From JAIXWP01 sp046309775 (lineage in GTDB: Bacteria > Bacteroidota > Bacteroidia > Flavobacteriales_D > Sanyastnellaceae), in assembly GCA_046309775.1 (NCBI GenBank), contig JBKCOM010000162.1:1-64000 (forward strand): 64,000 nt of DNA. Direction: 5' to 3'. The notes beneath the pieces are model-generated. The model did not search any database. It saw nothing but the letters and a program-made list of their open reading frames with translations, and had not been told where the DNA came from. The position numbers were made by a program, and so were the translations under genes. Positions 52,026-60,951 of the stretch are shown piece by piece; position 1 is the first letter of the stretch, and each line of letters starts with the position of its first letter.

Positions 52026-53099
52026 TTATGACTTAACATCCAAAGCATCTCTAAGCCCGTTTCCAACCATCATAAAACTCAGCACTAATAACATAATCAT
52101 GAGTCCCGGGACTATCGCAAGATATGCCAAATCAGTAGTTATAAAGGCGTAATGCTCTCTTATCATATTTCCCCAGCTCGGAACTGGAATCTGAGCACCA
52201 AGCCCTAGGAAACTCAATCCCGCTTCTATCAGAATTGCCGAGGCGAAGTTTGCAGCGCTAATTACAATTATTGGAGACCAGATATTTGGTAAGATATGTC
52301 GAAACATTATCCTCAAGTCGCTAAATCCCAATGCGCGTGCAGCCTCGATGTATTCTTTTTCTCTAACGCTCAAAACTTGACCCCTGGTAATCCGCGCCAC
52401 CTCAACCCACATCGTCAAACCCACCGCTAGAAATACCTTCCACAAGCCAGTGCCAAACGCGAAAGTGATAGCCATGACCAACAATAAAGTTGGTACTGCC
52501 CAAACAACATTCGTAAACCACATTATTAAATTGTCCACCCATCCGCGATAATAACCCGCTACCAACCCTAGTAATAAACCTACTAATAAAGAAACAAAAA
52601 CAGCCACTACCCCTACACCTAGGGATATCTTGACCCCTGCAAGGAGTCTAGAAAGTAGATCTCTTCCATACTTGTCGGTGCCTAGATAAAACTTCTTGTG
52701 GGCAATTGAAATCTCGCCTTCTGGGCAATCTATCCAATCTTTTGATCCATAGGCACGGTACGCGACCGGTCTAGAAGACATATTGTATCGAACCTCAGAT
52801 ACAGCCACGCAAAATCTCTCGTCATCTACTCCTCCATTCAACCACGTGGCAAATCCATGTTCAGGCGCCCCTCCAAAATAAAGAATATCCACTTCAAAGC
52901 CCGGTGCTTGCTTTGAAATTTCAAGATGCTGGGCATTGGCATTTATGGACTTATCGGGACGTAGCAATACACCAAAAATACTTACCATCATCATTGCAAC
53001 GATAAATAGAAGCCCAGCGAGCGCGGTGAAATTACCACGGAACTTATACCATGCGCGCCTACCTTGGGTTTTTATGTTGATATTTTCCTTCCTTTCCAT
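52026..53099 (-). CDS. OppC/DppC-type ABC transporter permease
   Basis: 357 residues. An N-terminal helix (FTALAGLLFIVAMMMVSIFG) is followed by an unusually long extracytoplasmic loop (about residues 45-140), then YLGTDKYGRDLLSRLLAG, five further helices and the EAA motif region (EYIEAARALGFSDLRIMFRHI, LPNIWSPIIV). The GLSFLGLGAQIPVPSWGNMI end is typical. It imports peptides or similar solutes with an ATPase not encoded here. Its start overlaps the GT2 gene end by 28 bp. Confidence 0.93.
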   Translation of the reverse strand: MERKENINIKTQGRRAWYKFRGNFTALAGLLFIVAMMMVSIFGVLLRPDKSINANAQHLEISKQAPGFEVDILYFGGAPEHGFATWLNGGVDDERFCVAVSEVRYNMSSRPVAYRAYGSKDWIDCPEGEISIAHKKFYLGTDKYGRDLLSRLLAGVKISLGVGVVAVFVSLLVGLLLGLVAGYYRGWVDNLIMWFTNVVWAVPTLLLVMAITFAFGTGLWKVFLAVGLTMWVEVARITRGQVLSVREKEYIEAARALGFSDLRIMFRHILPNIWSPIIVISAANFASAILIEAGLSFLGLGAQIPVPSWGNMIREHYAFITTDLAYLAIVPGLMIMLLVLSFMMVGNGLRDALDVKS

Positions 53100-54178
53100 T
53101 CAGGAGTTACAAAAAGCGAAAGTAATGGAATTATAAATGCATAAATAGGATAAACCAATGCTAAAATGAATACATCTATAAAAGAACTATTCAACCCAGC
53201 AACTCTAGAAGATACTTTCAAAAGCAGAAAATCAATAAAAAACTTTACACCAAAGAAAATCCCCAACCAACCGAATGAACATTCGGTTGTTGCGCAAGCA
53301 ACAGCCAGTGCCCAAAACGCGAGTTGAATAACAACTACTACTCCACCAAAAAATAGAATATGAAAGCTCTTTAGGTTCTTTGTCTTTCCAGCCCAACGAA
53401 TTCGCTGTCGAATGAACGTTCTTAATCTCTCTTCGGGCTCCATTTGTGCCAACAAACGCCTATCGAAATGATACATCCATGAATCGTCTTTTTCCAGACT
53501 TTCCATCAAAAACATATCATCACCACTGGATACATCGAAGCGCAATTTGGACTCATTTTTTAAATAAAAGTTTTTTCTAAAAAGTAAATGCGCGCCATTG
53601 CACATGAGTGGTTTGCCAGTTAGTGCAGAACCTCCGGTGGCCGCAAACAATGACAAAAACTCAGTGTATTGAAACCGCTTAAACCAACCGCTTCTTTCCG
53701 CAACTACCAAAGGAAGAATGATAAAATCTCGCTTAAATTTAGTCGCATCTAGAACACCTTCTAGCCAATCTTCTTTGATGAGAATATCAGCATCTAGGGT
53801 CAACATATAATCGAATTTAGCGGCATGCACACCTTGTTGAACAGCTCTCTTTTTTCCGTTATCAACCGCATTTATACACTTTATTTTCTCATCAGTCCAT
53901 TGTCGTAATAGCAATTCAGATCCATCCGTCGAATGATCATTTATAAAGATCAATTCGACATCAGAGCTGGCTTTGACTTGATGAATGAGCATTTCAATAT
54001 TCTTTTCGAAATTTCTTTTTTCATTTCTAAAAGGAATTATGATAGAAACGCCATTAGAGAATCCTTCAACTTTCGGAAATGAAAATTGATTCCAACGAAT
54101 TATCCAAGTCACCACCGTGTACAGGTAGTAAACAAAAGCGGCCAATAAAATACCAATGAGAATATATAGCGCGTACAT
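53072..54178 (-). CDS. membrane-bound family 2 glycosyltransferase
   Basis: 368 residues from the ATG at 54178 (MYALYILIGILLAAFVYYLY). One N-terminal helix, then a GT-A domain: NGVSIIIPFRNEKRNFEKNI, ELIFINDHSTDGSELLL, DYMLTLDADILIKEDWL, GGSALTGKPLMCNGAH and the RQRIRWAGKTKNL acceptor region. Three helices follow the catalytic part. It resembles processive or chitin/hyaluronan-type GT2 proteins of Bacteroidota; donor and acceptor unknown. A copy of the recurrent palindrome lies inside it at 53269-53288. Confidence 0.9.
   Translation of the reverse strand: MYALYILIGILLAAFVYYLYTVVTWIIRWNQFSFPKVEGFSNGVSIIIPFRNEKRNFEKNIEMLIHQVKASSDVELIFINDHSTDGSELLLRQWTDEKIKCINAVDNGKKRAVQQGVHAAKFDYMLTLDADILIKEDWLEGVLDATKFKRDFIILPLVVAERSGWFKRFQYTEFLSLFAATGGSALTGKPLMCNGAHLLFRKNFYLKNESKLRFDVSSGDDMFLMESLEKDDSWMYHFDRRLLAQMEPEERLRTFIRQRIRWAGKTKNLKSFHILFFGGVVVVIQLAFWALAVACATTECSFGWLGIFFGVKFFIDFLLLKVSSRVAGLNSSFIDVFILALVYPIYAFIIPLLSLFVTPEWKGRKIST
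53269..53288. repeat. shorter copy of the recurrent palindrome inside the GT2 gene
   Basis: Arms AACCGAATG and CATTCGGTT separated by AA. It encodes TECSFG in the glycosyltransferase reading frame between two membrane segments. Confidence 0.6.
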
Positions 54179-54207
54179 TAGCACCAAAGAAAAGAAATCT
54201 CTTTCAC

Positions 54208-54771
54208 GTGAGCGCAAACGAACGAATCATTCTTGGTATCGACCCCGGCACTACTATACTCGGATATGGCATTATCGAGGTCAAGGGCAAGCAAATGAAG
54301 CTATTGGCCATTGGAGTGATACGTCTTGAAAAAATTGAAGATCATCATTTGAAGCTCCAAAAAATCTTCGAACGTTGCATTGAACTTATTGATGGTTTTC
54401 ACCCTGACGAATTGGCGATTGAAGCTCCATTCTTTGGAAAAAACGTGCAGTCGATGCTCAAGCTAGGGCGTGCGCAGGGTGTCGCCATTGCTGCTGCTTT
54501 GAGCAGACAATTGCCGGTAGTAGAATATGCCCCCAGAAAAATTAAGCAAAGTATTACGGGTAATGGTGCTGCGTCAAAAGAACAGGTGGCAGCAATGCTT
54601 CAACAAATTCTAAAAATTTCAGATGAAAATATGCCTGATAAGCTTGACGCTACCGATGGCTTGGCGGCTGCGGTTTGTCACTTTTATCAGACCAATTCAC
54701 CTCTCGCTGGTGTTGGAAAAGCAAAAGATTGGTCTTCTTTTTTGAAGAACAATCCTGACCGCATCCGGTAA
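54208..54771 (+). CDS. ruvC: Holliday junction resolvase RuvC
   Basis: 187 residues beginning at GTG 54208; no ATG lies near the conserved start. An RNase H-fold endonuclease that cuts Holliday junctions with RuvAB. Catalytic acid region ILGIDPGTTILGYGII (Asp12), ELAIEAPFFGKNVQS (second acid), and EYAPRKIKQSITGNGAASKEQ, KLDATDGLAAAVCH for the last acids. Divergent from GT2 with only 29 bp between starts. The stop codon is directly adjacent to the ddl stop. Confidence 0.95.
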   Translation: MSANERIILGIDPGTTILGYGIIEVKGKQMKLLAIGVIRLEKIEDHHLKLQKIFERCIELIDGFHPDELAIEAPFFGKNVQSMLKLGRAQGVAIAAALSRQLPVVEYAPRKIKQSITGNGAASKEQVAAMLQQILKISDENMPDKLDATDGLAAAVCHFYQTNSPLAGVGKAKDWSSFLKNNPDRIR

Positions 54772-55737
54772 TTAGAAACAACTTTCAATTACTGTGGTAA
54801 TGAGCTCCTTCTTCGATATACCCACCACCGCCGCTTGCTGAGGAATTATACTCTGCTCAGTGAAGCCCGGCACTGTATTGATTTCAACAACAAATGTTTC
54901 CTCACCTCTAATGAGAAAATCAATGCGAATCATTCCGCGACAATCGAGTTTCTTATAAATATCCTCGCATGTAGATTGAATCTTTTGAGTTAGCGTATCA
55001 CTAATTCGTGCTGGTGTGATCTCTTCTGAAGCGCCTTGATATTTTGCTTCAAAATCAAAAAATTCTTTTTTACTTACTATTTCGGTGATGGGTAGAGCCA
55101 TTATTTTCCCTTTGTACTGAATTACCCCACAAGTAACTTCCGTTCCAGCCACAAACTCTTCTATTATCACCTCATTATCCTCTCTAAAAGCCTTATCCAA
55201 TGCGAGATGCAACTCCTCTGCTAAATTTACACGAGACGTTCCAATACTACTTCCTCCACAATTAGGTTTGACAAAACATGGCAAACCAAGATTTTGCGTA
55301 ATAAACGAAACACTGTAAGGCTCATGCTTTTTCAAAACCATTGACTTCGCAACAGTGTATCCCAAATTCCCCAACAGTCGTGTGGTGGCTTTTTTATTAA
55401 AGGTTAAAGCCATATTGTGAACGCTACCCGTAGTGTGTGGAATGCCGAGCATCGCGAAATATCCTTGTAGCAAACCATCTTCACCGGGAGTGCCATGAAC
55501 GATTATAAATGCGCCATCAAATCTTAGTTTGCCGTTTGATGCAGCTATTGAAAAGTCATTCTTATCAACCTCGTACTCTTTTGAATCTATAAGCGCATAC
55601 CAACGTTCGCGCGTAATCACCACTTGGGTTGGGCTGTATAAACTTCTGTCAATATTGTTGAGTACCATAGCCGCACTCTTCATTGATACTGCTGCTTCTC
55701 CGCTATAACCGCCACAAACAACTGCTATCTTTTTCAT
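54772..55737 (-). CDS. ddl: D-alanine--D-alanine ligase
   Basis: 321 residues from the ATG at 55737 (MKKIAVVCGGYSGEAAVSMK). An ATP-grasp enzyme that makes D-Ala-D-Ala for peptidoglycan. Motifs: FIIVHGTPGEDGLLQGYFAM, the FNKKATTRLLGNLGY segment, GLPCFVKPNCGGSSIGTSRV, EEFVAGTEVTCGVI, and the metal-binding RGMIRIDFLIR with VVEINTVPGFTEQSI. Transcribed toward ruvC; the genes meet end to end. Confidence 0.96.
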   Translation of the reverse strand: MKKIAVVCGGYSGEAAVSMKSAAMVLNNIDRSLYSPTQVVITRERWYALIDSKEYEVDKNDFSIAASNGKLRFDGAFIIVHGTPGEDGLLQGYFAMLGIPHTTGSVHNMALTFNKKATTRLLGNLGYTVAKSMVLKKHEPYSVSFITQNLGLPCFVKPNCGGSSIGTSRVNLAEELHLALDKAFREDNEVIIEEFVAGTEVTCGVIQYKGKIMALPITEIVSKKEFFDFEAKYQGASEEITPARISDTLTQKIQSTCEDIYKKLDCRGMIRIDFLIRGEETFVVEINTVPGFTEQSIIPQQAAVVGISKKELITTVIESCF

Positions 55738-55868
55738 GTAGTCTAGATATGACTCAAAAGTGAGCATATTTTAGAAATATTTTACCGGCTGAAAAAAGCT
55801 CTTTCCACACATCATTGTTTAATGCTGAGCCACAATTTTATCTATCATTGCAGCTAAATAACAAGATC

Positions 55869-56984
55869 ATGAAAGGGTTCATTATAAAATTGGCAATCTT
55901 CTTTTCATTGCCGCTTTCTATTTTTTCACAAAGCCCCTATCAATTCACCACAACGCAAATTGTGAAAGGCATGGACGTGGAGGATCAATGCGCAACTGGC
56001 ACTTGCTGGAGTTTTGCTACTATCTCATTTATCGAAGCAGAAATCATGCGCAAGGGAAAAACTCCAGTGGACCTCAGTGAAATGTTCAATGTGCGTTATA
56101 CATATCCAGCAAAGGCTGAGAGCTTTGTTCGTTTCCAAGGCAAACAACAGTTTGGTCCCGGCGGCCTTAGCCAAGATGTGATTACGGTAATCAAGAAATT
56201 TGGTATCGTTCCTGAAATGGCATACACTGGCTTGCCTTCGGATAAAAAGCTTCATGATCACAGCTCGCTAGATGCGATTCTTGGTGGCACCGTGAAGACC
56301 GTATTGGATAACAAACTCAACACTACCTCTGAAGATTGGATGATTGCTATTAATGGAATCCTTGATGCTTACCTCGGCCCAGTGCCACAACAGTTTGATT
56401 GGAATGGCAAAAAATACACCCCTATTGAGTTTCGCGATGCAATGGGAATAAATGCAGATGACTACATCAACCTTACTTCTTTTTCTCACCACCCCTACTA
56501 CTCTAGTTTTGTGCTCGAGGTTCCAGACAATTGGATGAAGGGAAACTTTTACAACGTAACGCTAGACGAGTTGCAACAAATTGCTGATAATGCTCTTGAA
56601 AATGGGTATACCATCGCTTGGGATGCTGACGTGAGCGAGGATGGTTTTTCTTTCCAAAATGGAATGGCCATCGTGCCTGAGGGTAAAGTGTCCAAAGATG
56701 AATTATTTAAAAAATACATCGCAGAGAAAAAAATCAATCAAGAAATTCGTCAAAAGGCTTTTGATAATTTCGAAACTACCGATGATCACTTGATGCACAT
56801 TACAGGCAAGGCTAAAGACCAAAATGGCAACGTATACTACATCACCAAAAACTCTTGGGGTACTGGCAATAACTACGGGGGCTATCAATACGTATCTTCC
56901 TCTTATTTCCGATATAAAACAGTAAGCCTTGTTGTTCACAAAGACGCTATTCCAGCTGCTATTCGTACTAAACTAAATCTGTAA
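55869..56984 (+). CDS. secreted C1 family (aminopeptidase C/bleomycin hydrolase-like) peptidase
   Basis: 371 residues from the ATG at 55869, with a signal peptide (MKGFIIKLAIFFSLPLSIFS). A papain-fold cysteine peptidase: catalytic Cys in CATGTCWSFATISFIEAE, catalytic His in HLMHITGKAKDQ and Asn in YYITKNSWGTGNNYGG. The long insertions and LSEMFNVRYTYPAKAES segment match the PepC/bleomycin hydrolase group, which is usually cytoplasmic; this one should be exported. It precedes mtgA by one base. Confidence 0.92.
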   Translation: MKGFIIKLAIFFSLPLSIFSQSPYQFTTTQIVKGMDVEDQCATGTCWSFATISFIEAEIMRKGKTPVDLSEMFNVRYTYPAKAESFVRFQGKQQFGPGGLSQDVITVIKKFGIVPEMAYTGLPSDKKLHDHSSLDAILGGTVKTVLDNKLNTTSEDWMIAINGILDAYLGPVPQQFDWNGKKYTPIEFRDAMGINADDYINLTSFSHHPYYSSFVLEVPDNWMKGNFYNVTLDELQQIADNALENGYTIAWDADVSEDGFSFQNGMAIVPEGKVSKDELFKKYIAEKKINQEIRQKAFDNFETTDDHLMHITGKAKDQNGNVYYITKNSWGTGNNYGGYQYVSSSYFRYKTVSLVVHKDAIPAAIRTKLNL

Positions 56985-56985
56985 T

Positions 56986-57768
56986 ATGCCTGCAGGCAAG
57001 GAAAAAAGTTCAACGAAAAAAAGAAGTTGGGGCAGACGTATCTGGCGCTTTTGCTGGAAATCTGTAATGTGGTTTTTCATTATCACAATTTCATGGGTAA
57101 TTCTCTACCGCTGGGTGGATCCACCTACCACTTATCTTCAGTTAAGAGAAAGATGGTCGCGACCTGATGGTGTCGAGTTTAGGCATGAATGGGTGGATAG
57201 CGAAAACATATCACTCAACATGAAGCTCGCTGTGGTAGCAAGCGAAGACAACAATTTCATGAAGCACAATGGGCTTGATTGGGGAGCGATTGAAAAGGCA
57301 AAAAAATATAATGCTACACACAAAAAAAAGCGCGGCGCGAGCACCATTTCACAACAAGTAGCCAAAAATGTATTCCTATGGCCGGGGCGCAACTGGATTC
57401 GCAAGGGCTTTGAAGTCTATTTCACTTACCTCATAGAATTCTTTTGGAGCAAAGACCGTATCATGGAAGTCTATTTGAATGTTATTGAAATGGGACCTTA
57501 CAAATTTGGCGTAGGTGCAGCAGCCCAAGATTATTTCAAAACATCCGCCGCTAAATTGACGAAAGATCAAGCGGCGCTCATTGCGGCTTGCCTGCCAAAT
57601 CCCAAAAAATTCAATCCTGGGAAACCTTCGAACTATATGCGAAAAAGACAAGGGGCTATCGTGCGTCTTATGCGACTTATCGGCGATAGTTACTTTGAAC
57701 GATATAAAGACGGAGTGCCAGAAGATCAACTCGAAAAAGAAAGGGAAGACCTTAACCCAGAGGATTAA
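56986..57768 (+). CDS. mtgA: monofunctional peptidoglycan glycosyltransferase
   Basis: 260 residues. A basic N-terminus and one membrane helix (FCWKSVMWFFIITISWVILY) precede a GT51 domain: VVASEDNNFMKHNGLDW (catalytic Glu in ASED), RGASTISQQVAKNVFLW, KDRIMEVYLNVIEMGP, FGVGAAAQDYFKTSAAKL and AALIAACLPNPKKFNP. No transpeptidase domain. It polymerises lipid II into glycan strands. Downstream of the exported peptidase by one base; the last 4 bp overlap the convergent gene. Confidence 0.95.
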   Translation: MPAGKEKSSTKKRSWGRRIWRFCWKSVMWFFIITISWVILYRWVDPPTTYLQLRERWSRPDGVEFRHEWVDSENISLNMKLAVVASEDNNFMKHNGLDWGAIEKAKKYNATHKKKRGASTISQQVAKNVFLWPGRNWIRKGFEVYFTYLIEFFWSKDRIMEVYLNVIEMGPYKFGVGAAAQDYFKTSAAKLTKDQAALIAACLPNPKKFNPGKPSNYMRKRQGAIVRLMRLIGDSYFERYKDGVPEDQLEKEREDLNPED

Positions 57769-58307
57769 AATCCGATAGAAAACCCAGTTCTAAAAGTGAG
57801 TGGCGGAAAAGGTGAACGTGGGTCGCCTATTAAATCAGTCATTATCATAATAAAAAAACCTCCTCCTTCTCTCGTGCCTTCTTGATATCCAAGACCAACA
57901 AGAGCCATTGGAAAGTTAAAATTACTTTCAAGAGTATTTTCACGAAATCTCACAAAAACCTGTGTGATCTCCGCTTGCGCTATTATGAAATCTAGCGGTC
58001 GCAATCTGACGAAACTGGTGGGGCCAAACGTTTGAAGATTGCGCCCAGCATTGCCCACAAAATTGTAATCAAAGCCAACACCTGCACCCAACCAAGGAAG
58101 CACTTTCACACCAATTTGAGGATTCACATTTACAACGGTAATATTTCCAAAAGCCAAGCCCAAGCCACCGCCATAAAATAAATTCTCATTCCAAACCCAT
58201 GGCCGTTTTTCAGGTTTCGATGGGGTAACATAATCATCATCCGTTCTCTGCGCACACACAGAGAAACATACTAAAAAGAAAAACAAACCTATTGAAATCC
58301 CTTTCAT
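57765..58307 (-). CDS. small outer membrane beta-barrel protein
   Basis: 180 residues with a signal peptide (MKGISIGLFFFLVCFSVCAQ). Short barrel-type strands: YGGGLGLAFGNITVVNVNPQ, GAGVGFDYNFVG, FVRLRPLDFIIAQAEIT, ALVGLGYQEGTREGGGFFIM and the final TFRTGFSIGF with a terminal Phe. It matches a common Bacteroidota protein type with no established function. Its end overlaps mtgA by 4 bp. Confidence 0.75.
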   Translation of the reverse strand: MKGISIGLFFFLVCFSVCAQRTDDDYVTPSKPEKRPWVWNENLFYGGGLGLAFGNITVVNVNPQIGVKVLPWLGAGVGFDYNFVGNAGRNLQTFGPTSFVRLRPLDFIIAQAEITQVFVRFRENTLESNFNFPMALVGLGYQEGTREGGGFFIMIMTDLIGDPRSPFPPLTFRTGFSIGF

Positions 58308-58341
58308 TCAGCTAAGATAGAGTTTCATACAAAATCATCCA

Positions 58342-60831
58342 TCACTGTTTTATAAATTTCAGTCCACAAGAGCCTCCATTAGGAAGACCCTGAATAATAT
58401 AAACGCCATCGGGAAGTCCTCCTACATTAAACATAAACGTACTCGCATCCAAAACAAAAGAATCAGGCAATAAACACAGCTGACCTAAACCATTAAATAC
58501 ACTTATTTCAACATCTTGACAATCCCGACACCGCAAATAAAGTACGTCGTGACAGGGATTAGGAGCTAAGCTGTAATTACAATCCAAATCATTTTTCATT
58601 TCGATTGGAGAGGCTTTATAACTCACCCATGGGCGGGCTTGCTTTATCGCCAATTTATTGTTTGCTGTTATTTTAAACTCAACATCCATCGCAAAACTCT
58701 CGTTTCCTTCGGCATTATAAAGAATTTCGAATCTGTCATGTATCACCTTCATATACTGCCTCAGCGAATCAAGTTGCAAAGAATTCATCAATAAACTATC
58801 AGTATCCAGTAAACTGGAGTATTGTATAATTACCAAATCCTCTTCGGTGGAGGGAATTTTCTTTATCAAAAGCTCTTCTGGCCTTGTCGTATTAGGATTT
58901 GTTATCAACTCCTCGCCTAACTGAGAATTTAAGTAAAAATTATCATCTGTACTGTAAACTGGATCTGATGTAACTCCCACGCCGTTGACTACTTCGCTAT
59001 CATAGTTGGGATGACAAAGCACACCCATAGCTGAAGAAAAATGATCGACACGATTAAACTCTCTTTCGTCAAAAGCTCTTAAATTCCATAAACTCGCATA
59101 GACTTGTCTTATTGTTTTAGAAATATGCCCTTCATCTGGATGGTGGGTTTTTGAATCATATAACCCCGCTCCACTGTATTCGGGTAGGTCTTCATTATTC
59201 GTGCTAGAACGACACCTCACACTGACTCCATTCTCAAACTGCGCATGCATTTGGCTTAAACTATCTATCATCCATGAAGGCATCGGTGCATTTTTTATCA
59301 AAGTTCTTAGTTGACTTAGCGCTGATTCCCTATATGCTCTATTCGTCAAAAATTCCGAATGCGAAATCATTTGTTGAACATTTTCAAAAAAATGATTGTA
59401 CTCCATAAATTCCTTGTAATAGTAGAATGGAATTCCAAACCCATTCGGTATCGTGCCTTCCACAAAACCAAAACTTCGCATTTCTGCAACGTTCGCTGTT
59501 TTTGCGCCGAAACCATCAAACATTCCAAACGATATTTCATTTAATGGTAAAATCTGTCGATATGATAAATTAAGCGGCGGTAATTGCACTTGTGTCGGAC
59601 GTTTTGAAGAATACCATTCATTCACCTCTTCCAACGTAGCCTCACGTATTTCAAAGTTGCTTTGATTGGTTTTAAAATAAACATAGTGACCTAGCAATGC
59701 CAGAATGCTATCATTTTCTAAAGGATTCCGAATAAATGCATTTGGGATATTGTCTTGAATGGCTCTCAAATTGACGTGCGAGAGCGCTGTTTGCATAACC
59801 GAGGATATTATACCGCCAACATGCGGAAGCACATTTGGCAATGCCTCATAAACAACGATGTCTCTTTCATTTGGAAGCTCGCTGGGGCTCATCCAACGCA
59901 AGTAGCCATAACCCTCTGCCTGATGCAGGCCTATATAATTAACGCCTGCAAAAGCATCCGACTCGAATAGTACTGGCACTCTCGAGTTTTGAAAGTGCTC
60001 AGATTGCTCTTCAAAACTTATCTCCTCGTGCGATAAGACATAATAAGATAAATTATTATTTAAAAACGACATATTTGCAGCCAATAACTCATGCGTGCGC
60101 TCCACTGTATTGAAATCTTGAAAATTGGTCGAACTGAAATTGAATAAATACGTCCCCAATAAACCGCTATTTGAAACAGCTTGTGGATGAAAGATAATCT
60201 GACCCTTCTTCACCGAACTAGCGGCTTGATCTATCCCCAAATAAGCAGCGAAATCCGCATGAAGAGGATATTGATTGCAATTAATAAAATAGAGTTTGGG
60301 CTCATCTGTATCAAAATCAAGAATTATAAACTTAGTAAAAGTCACACCAGTCAAGTAGTAAGCCCAAGGCGTGGTGTTTTGATTCGTCGCAAGAATATTG
60401 AAATCTTCTTCACTCTTCATTTCCACTGATCCATGTTCTATATCGATAGATGGAGCTGCATTTAATGGAGACTCACCGGAATTCTCAGCCATCTCTGCGA
60501 TGTCATTTAATCCATCACCGTCAGTATCATTAGGATTTGCAATATCATATTCTAAAACACGATAACGACTTAAAGGCAACGCTCCTAAAGATTCCGAGAG
60601 CGTCACAGACTCCGCACCTCCCAGAGCAATAGATGTAGTTTGAAAGAGGTTTGGGTTCTCTGCATCTGCGACCTGAAGACAATAATAATGAGTTGGAGTA
60701 GAATTCACTTCTATTTCCACGATGCCCAGCGGGTTGATGGAATAGCTGCTAATGTCCACTACCTGTGCAACAATTGATTTAGCTAATAAAAATGTAAGAG
60801 TGCAAAAAACAGAAAGTTCAATTTTTACCAT
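58342..60831 (-). CDS. exported PPDK/PEP-synthase-like dikinase with T9SS tail
   Basis: 829 residues. Signal peptide at 1-23. A DTDGDGLNDIAEM calcium-type loop lies at about 102-114. Residues about 330-365 resemble the swivelling phosphohistidine segment of PEP-utilising enzymes and glucan water dikinases (LPHVGGIISS, TALSHVNLRA; candidate His352). Residues about 430-735 read as a PPDK N-terminal ATP-grasp domain: GFGAKTANVAEM (Lys444), VRCRSSTNNEDLPEYSGAG (Arg541), SQLGEELITNP, FAMDVEFKI (Asp716, Glu718) and IKQARPW (Gln731, Arg733). The last 75 residues (LAPNPCHDVLYLRC, VEISVFNGLGQL, GVYIIQGLPNG, LKFIKQ) form a cysteine-rich T9SS-type tail. If active it would transfer phosphate outside the cell; substrate unknown. 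It follows the T9SS propeller gene in a leftward pair separated by a terminator. Confidence 0.82.
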   Translation of the reverse strand: MVKIELSVFCTLTFLLAKSIVAQVVDISSYSINPLGIVEIEVNSTPTHYYCLQVADAENPNLFQTTSIALGGAESVTLSESLGALPLSRYRVLEYDIANPNDTDGDGLNDIAEMAENSGESPLNAAPSIDIEHGSVEMKSEEDFNILATNQNTTPWAYYLTGVTFTKFIILDFDTDEPKLYFINCNQYPLHADFAAYLGIDQAASSVKKGQIIFHPQAVSNSGLLGTYLFNFSSTNFQDFNTVERTHELLAANMSFLNNNLSYYVLSHEEISFEEQSEHFQNSRVPVLFESDAFAGVNYIGLHQAEGYGYLRWMSPSELPNERDIVVYEALPNVLPHVGGIISSVMQTALSHVNLRAIQDNIPNAFIRNPLENDSILALLGHYVYFKTNQSNFEIREATLEEVNEWYSSKRPTQVQLPPLNLSYRQILPLNEISFGMFDGFGAKTANVAEMRSFGFVEGTIPNGFGIPFYYYKEFMEYNHFFENVQQMISHSEFLTNRAYRESALSQLRTLIKNAPMPSWMIDSLSQMHAQFENGVSVRCRSSTNNEDLPEYSGAGLYDSKTHHPDEGHISKTIRQVYASLWNLRAFDEREFNRVDHFSSAMGVLCHPNYDSEVVNGVGVTSDPVYSTDDNFYLNSQLGEELITNPNTTRPEELLIKKIPSTEEDLVIIQYSSLLDTDSLLMNSLQLDSLRQYMKVIHDRFEILYNAEGNESFAMDVEFKITANNKLAIKQARPWVSYKASPIEMKNDLDCNYSLAPNPCHDVLYLRCRDCQDVEISVFNGLGQLCLLPDSFVLDASTFMFNVGGLPDGVYIIQGLPNGGSCGLKFIKQ

Positions 60832-60875
60832 TCATAAGCATTCAGTTTGCTTAGTCGAAGATACGATAAAGCTCC

Positions 60876-60912
60876 AAAAAAAAACTCCGCCAATTAAAAT
60901 AATTGACGGAGT
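60876..60912 (-). terminator. terminator of the leftward secreted propeller gene
   Basis: Arms ACTCCGCCAATT and AATTGACGGAGT (60884-60895, 60901-60912) with one mismatch, followed leftward by nine U (60884-60876). It separates the propeller gene from the dikinase-like gene. Confidence 0.8.
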
Positions 60913-60951
60913 AAGTTTGATTTCAAAATATTCCTCGCTTTGCTTGCAGAC

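Noticed and set aside
53409..53422. Further half copy of the palindrome (CGAATGAACGTTCTT) in the GT2 gene
   Set aside because: Only one arm matches, and it encodes the conserved RTFIRQRIRW acceptor motif, so coding constraint explains it.
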